Shown: positions 34,708-46,914 of the stretch, one piece after another
Layout of the letters: each line of letters starts with the position of its first letter
How positions within the stretch are numbered: position 1 is the first letter of the stretch
NCBI GenBank assembly: GCA_019426215.1
Contig: CM033391.1
Location: 11,954,708-12,018,707, forward strand
Direction of reading: 5' to 3'
Length of the DNA stretch: 64,000 nucleotides
Origin: Buddleja alternifolia
Lineage: Eukaryota > Streptophyta > Magnoliopsida > Lamiales > Scrophulariaceae
Made by a program: the position numbers and the translations under genes
The notes under the pieces: model-generated
Database searches by the model: none
What the model was told of the DNA's origin: nothing
What the model saw: the letters and a program-made list of their open reading frames with translations, nothing else

Positions 34708-35881
34708 ACTGGTATCACAACCATAGGTTGAAGATTTAGAAGAGTTCCTAAATCTAGATCAATGGGGAAGCGTTTTTGGTTAAAAGCAGATTTCGTCGTG
34801 GGAATGATGATAAAAAATGGAAGAGTAATCAAGCTCAATGATTTCGTTGCAGAGAGCACGAATTGAGATCATGGTGAAGTCGAAGAAGTTAATAGAGGAG
34901 GATGGGTTCAGTTAGATCGCCAACCAAAGAAGAGTAATCCCGTTGAACGTTAACGAGAAAATGTTGGAAAATCATGGTGCCAGCAGTTAGGCAAATTTGC
35001 GTTACTAGGTGGGTAGAACATGAAGCCAATGAAAGCAATTGTGGTGCCATAGGCAGATCCATTAAGCTAGAGGGCGGAGGGCAAATCATGTTTTCGAGAA
35101 GAATGAACGAGTTATAGAGACCGAGGTTGGCAGAGTTACGGTGCTAAGAAAGTAAATCCACCGAGCCAGAGGTCAGAGTGACTGAATTTGTAGCCGAGAG
35201 GGCAGAGCCGTGTAGTCGAGAGACCGAGGTGGGCAAAGTGTGGAAGCGAATCCACGTAGAGAGAAACGACGCCCGGGAGGGCAGACGTGGAGCCAGGAAT
35301 CATAGAGGCAGGATGCAAAGCCGGGTAGGCAGATTTGAAGAGTCAAGGGTTTTTTGGTAGAAGGATGTGATGTAACTCGTAGAATGGGAGCATCGAGTAG
35401 TTGTTCAGTGACCTAAATTGGCCATTGAAAAACCGAGTAGGCGGATGGATTAGACATAGCTCATGAAGGGGCATAGAGCAGATATGTGAGGGATCTGGGA
35501 TTGCCATTGGAAAAAGTACTTGGTGGAAAGATATCAGTGGACTGGTTGGCCGAGACGGTTTGGGTTGTGACATGCTTGGGTTTTGGAGTAACCTATATCC
35601 GAGGGTCAGTTGGACTGAGATAGATATGCCATGGTTTTCAAGAGTTGGCTGATCACCAAAAGAATAGGGTAGTGGCCAGGGTTCAAAGAGAGATAACGAT
35701 GTTCACAGAGAGAGTTCATCAAGTGGGTGACACTAGAGGATGAATGAATTAACGTAGAGGTCTCGGGATTGATCTCCATTAGGTTTGGGGATGTGTCAAC
35801 AAGATTAGGTTTCACTTAGACAAAGTGAAGTGGTAGTTCAAGTTGAGTTCGAGTTTTTTAATCAGTCTCCAAGTGGGAGAT
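34708..35881 (+). other. Internal region of the non-autonomous LTR element, no protein recognised
   Basis: 1174 bp with the primer-binding site at its left end and the purine tract at its right. Short frames occur on both strands but none shows a retroelement domain. Many purine-rich motifs of the type GAGGTGGGCAGAG recur. Confidence 0.6.
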
Positions 35882-36481
35882 TGTTGGGATATAGTGGAGT
35901 CGGATCAAAAGTAGGATTGGGAGCCAAAAAATGGAGCCAAATAGAGCCAAGGTGAAAATGAGATGGGTCGAGGAGATCCAGAGTCGCAAAAGGGTCGTAT
36001 GAAGTGGATTGACTACAAACAGGTGTGATAGCTTCAGCTACCAGCAAGCTTAGCCGCGGCTACTAGTTCACAGTGTCAATAGTGATTTTAGCAATGGGTA
36101 CTGGTGTTTTAGACGCGGCTACTGGGTGCTGATCCGAGACTTGGGGTGCAAGTTGGTGAGGTTTTGGGCGGATTTTGGTAGATTTGAGTCCTATTTTGAT
36201 TAGGTTTGTTTCCTATTGTGATAGGAATTGTTCCCTAAGTTGTTAAGAATTGCTTTTCTTATTTGTAAGAGTTTAAACTTTTCCATTATTATAAATAGTA
36301 GAACTCTCTTTGTAATTGATTGATTTATTCATTTAGAGATGCAGTCTAGGTTGGTTCATGGATGTAGGCAAATTATGCCGAACCACGTTAAAATTCGTGT
36401 GTTGTCATCTTCATGTTTAGGCTTAGGTTTTTTATTATTTTTTGATTATTTCTTCGTGCTCCGATGCTACCATCCCTAACA
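35882..36481 (+). repeat. 3' LTR of the non-autonomous element
   Basis: 600 bp, same ends as the 5' LTR. It has extra bases near its start (around 35920-35950) and clear substitutions, so the insertion is not very recent. Confidence 0.85.
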
Positions 36482-36486
36482 ATTTC

Positions 36487-36641
36487 CTTGTCTCAAACCT
36501 CTCTATGGAATGAACCATTCTGTTCGCTCTCTATTCCAAAGGAGGGAGAGTTTCGCTGAAGAGGTACATTTCATAATAAGGGTGATCCAAGTCGTGGGGA
36601 ATCTCGCCTCTATTAACACATTTTCAAAGAAATGCCAATTG
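36487..36641 (-). pseudogene. LINE ORF2 fragment: central reverse transcriptase
   Basis: The minus-strand frame encodes FFENVLIEARFPTTWITLIM and ERTEWFIPSRGLRQG, the fingers/palm part of L1-type reverse transcriptase. Its left end joins in sense to the fragment ending at 34140 across the non-autonomous LTR element. Its right end joins the fragment at 46600 across the Athila element. Confidence 0.8.
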
Positions 36642-36646
36642 ATCCT

Positions 36647-38131
36647 TGGTACGTGTCGAATGCACCAAAATATAATTACTGTTCTCACAAGAATTTGTAG
36701 TACTCGTAAGTCCAGGTAGAACCCTAGAGATTGGTTGATCAAAATAATATTCAATGGGGAGGTTTGTTTGATGAATTAATAATGACAGGAATTAAATAGG
36801 AAGTTCAATAAATGTAAAACATCGATTCAAGGATAGTTCGTTCTTCAATTCAAGTTGATCATAGACACCTAAAATACTATCTATTCTTTGATTACTTAGC
36901 CAAGAACATAAATAACCAGCTATTTATAAGCCCAACACCCGGTTAAATTCTTATTATCAACTGACTCGGTATTAAGCAATCCTAATCATGTTAATAATAG
37001 CATAACGAATTAGAAGCGACTAAGGATAAACAATAGTTTAAGCAAGCGCCAACTATTTAATTTACTCTAATGTTTCCCTTAGGTTATCAACGAAAATTGG
37101 GATCCTAATCATGAAAACCTAATTGCTACATGCACAAATCAAACATAACAATTACGGATTATGAAGATTTGTTAGCAATAGATTGTAATAGATAATCAAC
37201 TAATGTGCACCTTAGATTATTATCTAAACAAGCATGAACATTAAGAATAAGAAACAAAAGATAATCAAACCGTAGATAGATAGATGAAGCTCCGTGTCTC
37301 ACAACATGTGAATCAAAATGAACTCCCTTGAATCGAAATAAAAACTTAGCTACTCATAATTGTAAGCATAAAATTTGAAAATACTATTTTTCTAACTCTC
37401 TTCTCTTTGTTTTCTTCTTGTTTTTGTTGTTCTTCTTCAACTCTTGCAAGACATATATATAGGCAATGAAAAGATGACATAATCATAGAGAGAATATATT
37501 CCCTCTTCCTTTATCAAGACATGAAGAATATATTCTTCCCTTTAACATCAAAGCATGGAGAATATACTCTTCCCTTTAACATCAAAGCATGGAGAATATA
37601 TTCTTCTCTTTAACATCAAAGCATGTAGAATATATTCTTCCCTTTACATTCTGATTTGTCACCTCTAATTCATCGAATCGGACTTTGACTCCTTCTAGAC
37701 ATTTGTAGCTTTATGTGTTAGCTTTCATTTCCAACTGGCCTTGACTGAATCCAAGACACATAACTCTAGTTATGAATTTTTCACCAAAGCTGCGCATTCC
37801 AGTCCAGTCCAGAACAGAAATTTTCATTAAATTCTTCAACACTTTCGAGCCCTTTAACTTCCGAACTGGGTCTGGACTTCTTCATAATAAATATAGGCCT
37901 TTGTCTTAGCTTTCCAACTAGATAAAATTCAATAGAAACTAATGTCGGCATCTCCAGATATATTAATATTTCTGAAACATCGCCAAATCTGTTATTTTGA
38001 TTGAAATTGATATTTTGCACTTCAACTCTTGCCCAAATCACACAATGAGATAAAATCAGTTCCAATGGCCATATAATTAAATAAAATGCTAAAGATAGAG
38101 GTAATAAAATATATAAATATTGCACTTATCA
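36647..38131 (-). repeat. 3' LTR of the Athila element
   Basis: 1485 bp, TGGTACGTGTCGAATGCAC to TTGCACTTATCA on the plus strand. Very similar to its partner, which is 43 bp longer mainly through an extra stretch near 45345-45375. Includes a four-unit tandem repeat at about 37517-37650. Confidence 0.92.
37517..37650. repeat. 34-bp tandem repeat, four units, in the Athila LTR
   Basis: Units of CATCAAAGCATGGAGAATAT followed by ATTCTTCCCTTTAA-like sequence; the first and last are variants. The same array occurs in the other LTR at about 45977-46110. Confidence 0.85.
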
Positions 38132-39345
38132 AATTCCCCCACACTTAGCTCTTGCACGTCCTCGGGCAAAGATAAAGAGAAACTAGAAAAAAAACAACTA
38201 AAACTAAAGTCAACCACTTTCGTAGGTAACACGGTTGCATTTAACATATGCAACAAGTCTTTAAACCCCTAGGTTACCCCTAGTGGACGAGTTTAGTCTA
38301 GTGAGGGTTTGCAGAAGATATACCCACAAAATCAATCTCTCAATGTACAAACAAGCAAGTTCATGAAATTTTCTTTCCAAACATCAATTCGTAACAAAAT
38401 TCGATAGAAAGGTCTATCGTGTCTCCACCATTACTCTTGCATTCACACAAACTTCTCAAGAATTCACTTAATTTCGTAACCGCTATACTATTAATGCAAC
38501 ATCTAACTTAACATCATCCCTTTATATTTCCTCTATCATAAATAATAAATTAAAACGAGCAACATTTTATTATTAAGCACGCACTTGTCTTTTGACGCGA
38601 ATACAAACATTACTCATGAGGGGACCCGGTTACTCAACAAGCGGATCATTTCATTCTGGACATACTTTGAATAGCCATATTAGATTTCCAACACAGTAGC
38701 AGGTTTGGGCCGATAGATCCCAGACTAGATAGTCTTAGGTTACCAAGCTTGAAAACTCCTCAGGCTTAATCCCTTCAGTGTAGATAATCCCAGGCGCTAT
38801 ACTATATCTTCAACATTATGCAATTTACGCCTCAAGCTTTACACCGAGGAATTTCATCCATTATTATTTTAAGTCACTATCAACCAGATTAACCTTGAGG
38901 AATTTGAAGGGATTTCAGCAAGTCAAAAGTCACATACAAAGTTATGCTAAATTACGAATTCACACGAATTTCTCTAAAAGCCTGTACTTCAACAATCATA
39001 ACAATTTAAACACTGCTTAACTTCTCTATTGAATCTAGTTTATTTTTCAATCAACCACTGATGAAGGAAAATAATTTTTCACTACCTTACTTGGCTGCAC
39101 AATAAAGAAATTTTGTTTTTTTTTTAACTCATAAAACAAATAACTAACCATTTCCCCCACACTTAAAATCTGCATTGTCCTCAATGCAACACAGAATGAA
39201 AATAAATAAATTAAAAAAATGAACAAACAAAATTAAAAAAGATAGGGAAAAAGAAAGCAAATCTGATGGTGGTCGTTCAGCCACTCTTGGGTTGCCTCCC
39301 AAGCAGCGCCTTTTTTTAAAGTCGTTGGCTTGACTTTGCAGCCTT
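38132..39345 (-). other. Athila 3' untranslated region with polypurine tract
   Basis: 1.2 kb without a credible frame on either strand. The bases next to the LTR (AATTCCCCCACACTTAG on the plus strand) are the polypurine tract of the minus-strand element; a second copy of the CCCCCACACTTA motif lies near 39155. Confidence 0.7.
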
Positions 39346-41002
39346 TTAATCCAAGTAAGTTGGATTGATCAATGAAATTTCTTCAACTGTATGCTCTTGG
39401 AAACCTTCATAGAAAGGTTTAAGTCTATGTCCATTTACCTTGAACAACTTGTTAGTTTCTAAGCTTTGAATCTCTACTGCACCATAAGAAAATACATTAA
39501 TCACAACAAAAGGTCCAACCCAACGAGAACGTAACTTACCAGGCATTAATTTGAGTCTTGAGTTGTAAAGCAACACTTTTTGTCCAATCACAAATTCCTT
39601 CCTAGAGATCATCTTGTCATGAAACCCCTTGGTCTTCTCCTTGTAAATTCGGGAATTCTCATAAGCATCAAGGCGAATCTCCTCTAACTCTTGTAGTTGC
39701 AACTTCCTATGTATACCAGTTTGATCTCTATCTAAATTGCAACTCTTTACAGCCCAAAACGCTTTGTGTTCCAATTCCACCGGAAGATGACACGATTTAC
39801 CAAAGACTAACCTATATGGAGACATCCCAATAGGTGTTTTATAGGCTGTCCGGTACGCCCATAATGCATCTTCAAGTCGAAGACTCCAATCTTTTCGATT
39901 AGGATTTACAGTTTTTTCCAAGACGGACTTGACTTCTCGATTGGACACCTTGGTTTGCCCATTTGTCTGAGGGTGATAAGGTGTGGATGTCTTATGAAAC
40001 ATCTCATATTTTTTTAGCAAAGTGTCCACAGCTCGGTTACAAAAATGGGACCCCTGATCACTTATCAATGCTTTTAGTATGCCAAACCCACTAAAAATGT
40101 TAGACTTGAGAAAACCTACAACAGCTTTAGAATCGTCAGTTTGGGTGACTTTAGCTTCCACCCACTTCGAAACATAATCAACCGCAAGTAAGATATAAAC
40201 AAAACCAAAGGAGGAAGGAAAAGGTCCCATAAAATCAATACCCCATATATCAAAAATCTCACAAACAAGTATGGGCGTTTGAAGCATTTCATTCCTATGA
40301 CTTAAATTCCCAGTCCTTTGACATTGTTCACAATTTTTACACATGACATAAGCATCACGGAATAAAGTAGGCCAATAAAAACCACTATATAACACTTTTC
40401 TAGCAGTTCTCTTAGGTCCAAAATGACCACCACACGCATAAGCATGACAAAATTCAAGACAGACTCTAATTCAAAATCAGGCACACATCTCCTAATAATT
40501 TGATCGGAACAAAACTTCCACAAGTATGGATCATCCCACACATAATATTTTGCCTCACTCTTAATTTTATCTTCTTAGCTCTACTCAAATCACCAGGTAA
40601 AGTTCTAGAAACTAAATAATTCACTAAATCAGCATACCAAGGAACCATACCTTGCAGAGCAAACAATTGCTCATCCGGAAAGAATTCTTGTAGTGGCACC
40701 AGATTTTCTTTCCGCACTAATCGACTCAAATGATCTGCCACCAAATTTTCTGCCCCCTTTTTATCTTTAATCTCCAAATCAAATTCTTGAAGAAGAAGAA
40801 TCCATCTCATTAACCTCGGTTTTGATTCTTTCTTCGCCAAAAGATGTCTTAAAGCTGCATGATCAGAAAATACAATCACTTTAGATCTAAGTAGATAAGA
40901 ACAAAATTTATCTAAAGCAAAAACAATAGACAAAAGTTCTTTTTCAGTAGTTGAATAATTGCACTGAGCCGCGTTAAGGGTCCGGGAAGCATAATGGATC
41001 AC
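39346..41002 (-). pseudogene. Athila RNase H and integrase
   Basis: Read downward: RNase H (41002-40560) with [20 protein letters not shown] and [13 protein letters not shown] frame break near 40500 leads to the integrase, where the zinc finger part ([14 protein letters not shown]) is followed by the core with [25 protein letters not shown] and an [14 protein letters not shown] block. The usual catalytic Glu region reads [10 protein letters not shown], with K where Athila relatives normally have A but the Glu retained. A chromodomain is not seen. The integrase frame (40395-39346) is itself open for 349 residues. Confidence 0.87.
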
Positions 41003-41038
41003 ATGAGGTTGTTTGCCAACTCGTTGTCCTAAAACTGC

Positions 41039-42184
41039 TCACATTGCATAATTACTCGCATCACACATTATTTCGAATGGAAGAGACCAATCTGGTGGCT
41101 GCATCAAAGGTGCAGTGGTTAACGCTGATTTCAGTTTATCAAAAGCATCCTTGCAGTCTTGGGTGAATTCGAAAATCACATCTTGTTGTAGCAACTTGGA
41201 TAGAGGCAATGCAATCTTCGAAAAATCCTTGATGAATCTACGATAAAAACCTGCATGGCCAAGGAAAGATCGCACATCCCTCACACATGTGGGGTAGGGT
41301 AAGTTCACAATTAAATCTACCTTAGCTTTATCTACCTCAATACACCTACATGAAATAACATGTCCTAATACAATCCCTTGTTCTACCATAAAATGACATT
41401 TTTCAAAATTCAAAACAAGGTTTGTGTCAATGCAACGATCAAGCACACGAGATAAATTTTCAAGACAAGAATCAAATGAATCCCCATGCACAGTAAAATC
41501 GTCCATAAAAACTTCAATGTACTTTTCGATTAAATCGGAGAAAATACTTATCATGCAGCGCTGAAAAGTGGCTGGTGCATTGCAAAGTCCAAACGGCATC
41601 CTCCGATAAGCAAATGTTCCAAACGGACATGTGAATGTGGTTTTCTCTTGGTCTTCAGGAGCAATCACAATCTGGTTATAACCTAAGTAGCCATCAAGAA
41701 AACAATAATGAGATTTACCGGCTAATCGTTCAAACATTTGATCAATAAAAGGTAAATGAAAATGGTCCTTTCTCGTTGCTGCATTCAGCTTGCGGTAATC
41801 AATGCAAACACGCCACCCATTTTAATTCCTCGTAGGAACTAGCTCATTATTCTGGTTCTGCACTACCGTCACTCCAGATTTTTTTGGTACAACCTGAACA
41901 GGACTGACCCACTTGCTGTCTGAAATTGGGTAAATAACTCCTACATCCAACAACTTCAGGATTTCTTTCTTTACTACATCCATCATCAATGGATTCAACC
42001 TCCTTTGAGCCTCTCTGCTTGGTTTTGAGTCATCCTCTAACAAAATCTGGTGCATGCACATGGAAGGACTAATTCCCTTGATGTCTGCTATAGTCCATCC
42101 AATTGCTGTCTTATGATCTCGAAGTATTCTAACAAGTCTTTCCTCTTGCACCATAGTCAGATTCTTTGCAATTATTACTGGCAA
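41039..42184 (-). pseudogene. Athila reverse transcriptase
   Basis: The N-terminal part (42184-41822) has GISPSMCMHQILLEDDSKPS and WVSPVQVVPKKSG, and ends at a stop before the WRVCIDYRKLN block. The main part (41737-41039) has the motif order FTCPFGTFAYRRMPFGLCNA, the catalytic box VFMDDFTVHG (a YxDD variant with F-M-D-D) and FLGHAGFYRRFI. The stop at 41819-41821 and further breaks near 41038 make it inactive. Confidence 0.88.
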
Positions 42185-42239
42185 GGTCTCAGTCTCCCCT
42201 AAGTACGCATACTCAGATGGTCGGGTAAGGGCTTAAGTT

Positions 42240-43520
42240 CTAAATTCGGTGCCTGCAACACAGATGGCAGCAATTTGTGTGATAAATGATAATTAATTCA
42301 ATTTTTGACACATTATACCTGCTAGGGGCTGGTGGTAAGGACTGCAAAGCCATAATCATCTCTTCAACTTCATCACTAAAATTCAGATGTTCCTCGAATT
42401 GCCATAAACCATGACTGAGTACTACTTCCAATGCATCCACTTGATTTTTCTCAAAAACCTCCTGGGCTAACACATCAATAATATCAATAGAATAAACTGA
42501 ATTCACATCAGGGGGATACCTCATGGATTCGAATATGCTAAATTTGACAATCTGCCCATCGAACTCCATTGACAAAGTGCCATCATGAGCATCATTTTGT
42601 TCTTGCTGTTTTGAGGAAGGGGCGTCCTAGGAGGATCGGGGCTGGATTTGGGGATCCATTATCTTCCATATCAGAACGTACAAAATCAGCTGGAAAGATG
42701 AATTCATTCACCTGGACTAACACATCCTCAAGCACCCCCTTGGGGTATGCATTAGATCGATCCGCCAATTGTATAATAACACCATTTTGTTTCAAGGGAC
42801 CCAAATTAGAGATGCATGCTAAATTGAATGAGGCATGACGTTAATTGATGCACCTAAATCTAACATGGCACGTTCAAATCTATTATTACCAATCACACAA
42901 GGGATAGTAAACGTACCTAGATCCTTACACTTAGGCGGCAGTTTTCGCTGGATTATTGCAGACACATTTTCATCCACCTTAATCTTCTCGTCTCCTCGTA
43001 GCTTCCTCTTCGTGGTGCATAGTTCCTTAAGGAATTTTGCAGATCTCGGAATCTGACTAATAGCATCAAGCAGTGGAATGTTTACTGCTACCTTCCTGAA
43101 TGTCTCCAATATCTCCTTCTCTTCATTTTGTTTCTTGGATTTACTTAACCTGCTTGGAAAGGGGATGGAAACAGGAACAGTGTTAGTGGAATTATGCATG
43201 TTTGAAGGAAAACTTACCTTAGGAGCTTCGAGACTAATTTTAGCTTCTGTGGGTTTTTCTTCTTCCGGAACACTTTGATTTGGGCTCTGAATTTCTTTTC
43301 CACTCCGCAAAGTTACTACACTGGCGTTCTCTCTAGGATTTATGATTGTTTGGGAGGGTAATTTGCTCGAACCTTGAGCTTTCATCTTGCTCATCGAAGT
43401 TGCTAACTGACTTATCTGTTTCTGTAAATTTTGGATGTTGTTTCTTGTTTCCTGTTGAAATTGTTGGGTATTGTTAGCGAGAGCTTTAACAATTTCATCT
43501 AAAGCCATACCTGAATTCAA
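42240..43520 (-). pseudogene. Athila protease region and gag C-terminus
   Basis: The 43520-42819 frame covers the end of gag, with Gln-rich helices and KLPPKCKDLGTFTIPCVIG, then the start of the aspartic protease with MLDLGASINVMP (D-x-G-A-S active-site motif). The protease resumes in the next frame (42804-42592) with PILLGRPFLKTART. A linker to reverse transcriptase lies at 42575-42240. Frameshifts near 42815 and 42590 separate the parts. Confidence 0.8.
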
Positions 43521-43731
43521 AGATTGATTCGTTTGATGTTGTTGTCGAGGCTGGAAAAAATTTTGATAACGATTTTGTCCAACTTGATTTCCATAACTGA
43601 GATTGGGGTGATCTCACCAGCCTGGATTGTATGAACTGGAATAAGGATCGTACTTTCTTTGTTGCTGACCTGGGAATCCTCCAATGGCATTGGCTTGCTG
43701 GTTCGTTTCTTCTTGCAATGTAGGACACGCA

Positions 43732-44702
43732 TTAGTGGGGGTGTCCTGTAACTGAACAAATACGACATACCTTCGCTACTTGCAAATTTCCTACGGCCAT
43801 CTGACGAACTAATGAAGTTAACTCAAAAATTTGATGCTCAAGATTAGATGTACTTACCTCGTTGACTTTTTTAGGTGTATGATCTAACCTCATGCCAAAT
43901 TGTTGTGAATTTGCTGCCATGTTGGAAATTAAAGTCCTAGCAGCGGTGGGGGTTTTATCTACTAACGCTCCTCCACTCGCTGCATCAATCATGTTCGTGT
44001 CCATATACAATAAACCTTCATAAAAATATTGAATTAACAATTGCTCACTTATTTGGTGGTGGGGGCAGCTTGCACACAACTTCTTAAAACGCTCCCAGTA
44101 TTCGTATAATGACTCTTCATTGTACTGCCTTATGCCACAAATTTCTTTCCTTATGTTGGCAGCCCTTGAAGCTGGAAGTACTTTTCCAAACAGCCTCTTC
44201 ACTTCATTCCATGTTGTTATCGTCCCCGACGGTAAATAATAGAGCCAATCCTTTGCATCATCAGCTAAGGAGAATGGAAAAGCTCTCAATTTAATCTGCT
44301 CCTCGGACACTCCAGTTGGTCTCATGCTTGAACAAACAACATGAACTCCCTTCAGATGTTTATTTGGATCCTCTCCTGCAAGACCACGAAATTTAGGTAA
44401 TAAGTGAATCAATCCAGATTTCAATTCAAAAGCAACATCTAAAGTAGCGTATTCAATGCATAAAGGTTGTTGATTAAAATTTGGAGCAGCCAACTCCTTA
44501 GAGTCCTATTGTTGGCTGCCATGACTTCCGCTTCGTCTGAATCACTTGAAAACAGGTGCAGAGATTCGGTGCTTCCCTTTGGAGAAGGGATTGACTCTTC
44601 AGGTATTGAGTTTTGCTCTTCAATTGCCCGTTTAGCCTCTCTTCTTAATCTGTGGAACGTTCTTTCAATCTCTGGATCAATTTCCTGGCTCTTAGAGGTC
44701 AT
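43732..44702 (-). pseudogene. Athila gag
   Basis: The likely start ATG is at 44702 (MTSKSQEIDPEIERTFHR). A one-base shift near 44490 leads into the frame 44493-43732. That frame contains CIEYATLDVAFELKSGLIHL and DPNKHLKGVHVVCSSMRPTG, and the retrotransposon gag core with LADDAKDWLYYLPSGTITTW and ESLYEYWERFKKLCASCPHH. This sequence type is characteristic of Athila gag. A further shift near 43740 ends the frame. Gag forms the virus-like particle. Confidence 0.88.
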
Positions 44703-45066
44703 AAAACACAAAACTAACAAGGTAAAGTATAGAAATATCGAAAATAAATAAAAATAAAACTTAAAAACCGACTGAAAACACAAAAACGCAAAAAAACACT
44801 AGTAAACGATGGAATTTGGGCCCGCGAGCGTGGTGCTCAGCATACTAAAGTATGCTGAGTTGTTTTTAAAACGATGTTTCCTTCAAGATTGATATAGAGT
44901 TCGTGGCCGAATTCGAAAAACAGTGTTTTTTTTTTTCAATGCACAAACTAGTCAATAAACTTAAAACTAAGAAATATAAACCTAACAGCCTATATATATT
45001 ACAATAATAATTAAAATAAAATAAGATTTTGACCGAAAACCAATCCCCGGCAACGGCGCCAAAATT

Positions 45067-46594
45067 TGGTACGTGTCGAATGCACAAAAAATATAATTAC
45101 TGTTCTCACAAGATTTGTAGTACTCGTAAGTCCAGGTCGAATCCTAGAGATTGGTTGATCAAAATAATTTCAATGGAAGGCTTGTTTGATGAATTAATAA
45201 TGACAGGAATTAAATAGGAAGTTCAATAAATGTAAAGCATCGATTCAAGGATAGTTCGTTCTTCAATTCAAGTTGATCATAGACACCTAAATACTATCTA
45301 TTCTTTGATTACTTAGCCAAGAACATAAATAACCAGCTATTTATATCCCTATTAACTTCCGTATATCATTAACCAAAGCCCAGCACCCGTTAAATTCTTA
45401 TTACAACTGACTTATCAATCCTAATCAAGCAATAATAAGCAATAATCATGTTATAATAGCATAACGAATTAGAAGCGACTAAGGATAAACAATAGTTTAA
45501 GCAAGCGCCAACTATTTAATTTACTCTAATGTTTCCCTTAGGTTATCAACGAAAATTGGGATCCTAATCATGAAAACCTAATTGCTACATGCACAAATCA
45601 ACATAACAATTACGGATTATGAAGATTTGTTACAATAGATTGTAATAGATAATCAACTAATGTGCACCTTAGATTATTATCTAAACAAGCATGAACATTA
45701 AGAATAAGAAACAAAAGATAATCAAACCGTAGATAGATAGATGAAGCTCCGTGTCTCACAACATGTGAATCAAAATGAACTCCCTTGAATCGAAATAAAA
45801 ACTTAGCTACTTATAATTGTAAGCATAAAACTTGAAAATACTATTTTTCTAACTCTCTTCTCTTTGTTTTCTTCTTGTTTTTGTTGTTCTTCTTCAACTC
45901 TTGCAAGACATATATATAGGCAATGAAAAGATGACATAATTATAGAGAGAATATATTCCCTCTTCCTTTATCAAGACATGAAGAATATATTCTTCCCTTT
46001 AACATCAAAGCATGGAGAATATATTCTTTCCTTTAACATCAAAGCATGGAGAATATATTCTTCTCTTTAACATCAAAGCATGGAGAATATATTCTTCCCT
46101 TTACATTCTGATTTGTCACCTCTAATTCATCGAATCTGACTTTGACTCCTTCTAGACATTTGTAGCTTTATGTGTTAGCTTTCATTTCCAACTGGCCTTG
46201 ACTGAATCCAAGACACATAACTCTAGTTATGAATTTTTCACCAAAGCTGCGCATTCCAGTCCAGTCCAGTCCAGAACAGAAATCTTCATTAAATTCTTCA
46301 ACACTTTCGAGCCCTTTAACTTCCGAACTGGGTCTGGACTTCTTCATAAGAAATATAGGCCTTTGTCTTAGCTTGCCAACTAGATAAAATTCAATAGAAA
46401 CTAATGTCTGCATCTCTAGATATATTAATATTTCCGAAACATCGCCAAATCTGTTATTTTGATTGAAATTGATATTTTGCACTTCAACTCTTGCCCAAAT
46501 CACACAATGAGATAAAATCAGTTCCAATGGCCATATAATCACAATAAAATGCTAAAGATAGAGGTAATAAAATATATAAATATTGCACTTATCA
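45067..46594 (-). repeat. 5' LTR of the Athila element
   Basis: 1528 bp, same ends as 36647-38131. The primer-binding site lies immediately to its left. It carries the same 34-bp tandem array at about 45977-46110. Confidence 0.92.
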
Positions 46595-46599
46595 ATCCT

Positions 46600-46860
46600 A
46601 TCGCACGCTTTCTCAAAATCAATCTTAGCAATAAAATTCCCTTTCTTACCTATGAGAGAACTCAAAGTATGCATTACCTCTAGGGTGACAATCATGTTAT
46701 CCACTGTTTGTCGCCCTTTGATAAAACCACTTTGAGTTTGAGGTATGAGAGTGTTCATTAAGGGTTTAAGATGGTTCGCCATAGTCTTAGAAATGATTTT
46801 GAGGGTTAGAGGGATCCAGGTCCACGTAATTACTTGTTGAATTGCGTCAAAAATATGAGT
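46600..46860 (-). pseudogene. LINE ORF2 fragment: N-terminal reverse transcriptase
   Basis: The minus-strand frame includes LKIISKTMANHLKPLMN, QSGFIKGRQTVDNMI and GNFIAKIDFEKACDRI, the opening motifs of L1-type reverse transcriptase. The Athila insertion cuts it right after KACDRI. Upstream, the endonuclease domain expected in a complete LINE is missing: ORF1 sequence begins within about 60 bp. Confidence 0.82.
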
Positions 46861-46914
46861 GGTGAGGTGTGTGGATTTTGGTTTAGAAGCTTTTTTTTTC
46901 TTAAATTAGGATTT

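Larger units (their letters stand above)
34146..36481 (+). mobile_element. Short non-autonomous LTR retrotransposon (TRIM/LARD-like)
   Basis: Two LTRs (34146-34707, 562 bp, and 35882-36481, 600 bp) enclose only 1174 bp. The LTRs start TGTTGGGATATAGTGGAGTC and end CCTTAACA or CCCTAACA. A primer-binding site ACTGGTATCACAACC (34708 on), of initiator-Met tRNA type, follows the first LTR, and a purine tract AAGTGGGAGAT precedes the second. The flanks ATCTC (34141-34145) and ATTTC (36482-36486) fit a 5-bp target duplication with one mismatch. LINE reverse transcriptase sequence continues on both sides. It encodes no recognisable gag or pol, so it must be moved by another element's enzymes. Confidence 0.85.
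36647..46594 (-). mobile_element. Athila-type Ty3/gypsy retrotransposon, minus strand, both LTRs present
   Basis: 9948 bp with LTRs at 36647-38131 and 45067-46594 and a perfect target duplication ATCCT (36642-36646 and 46595-46599). A primer-binding site on the minus strand, TGGCGCCGTTGCCGGGGA (about 45045-45062), matches the tRNA-Asp type used by Athila and related elements. The polypurine tract lies just inside the other LTR (38132-38145). Gag, protease, reverse transcriptase, RNase H and integrase are all identifiable, with stops. Integrase ends near 39346, and about 1.2 kb of non-coding DNA follows where Athila elements may carry an env-like ORF; none is seen. Confidence 0.92.

Noticed and set aside
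35136..35573. Short frames inside the non-autonomous LTR element as possible genes
   Set aside because: No retroelement or host domain, and frames of similar size occur on both strands as expected by chance.
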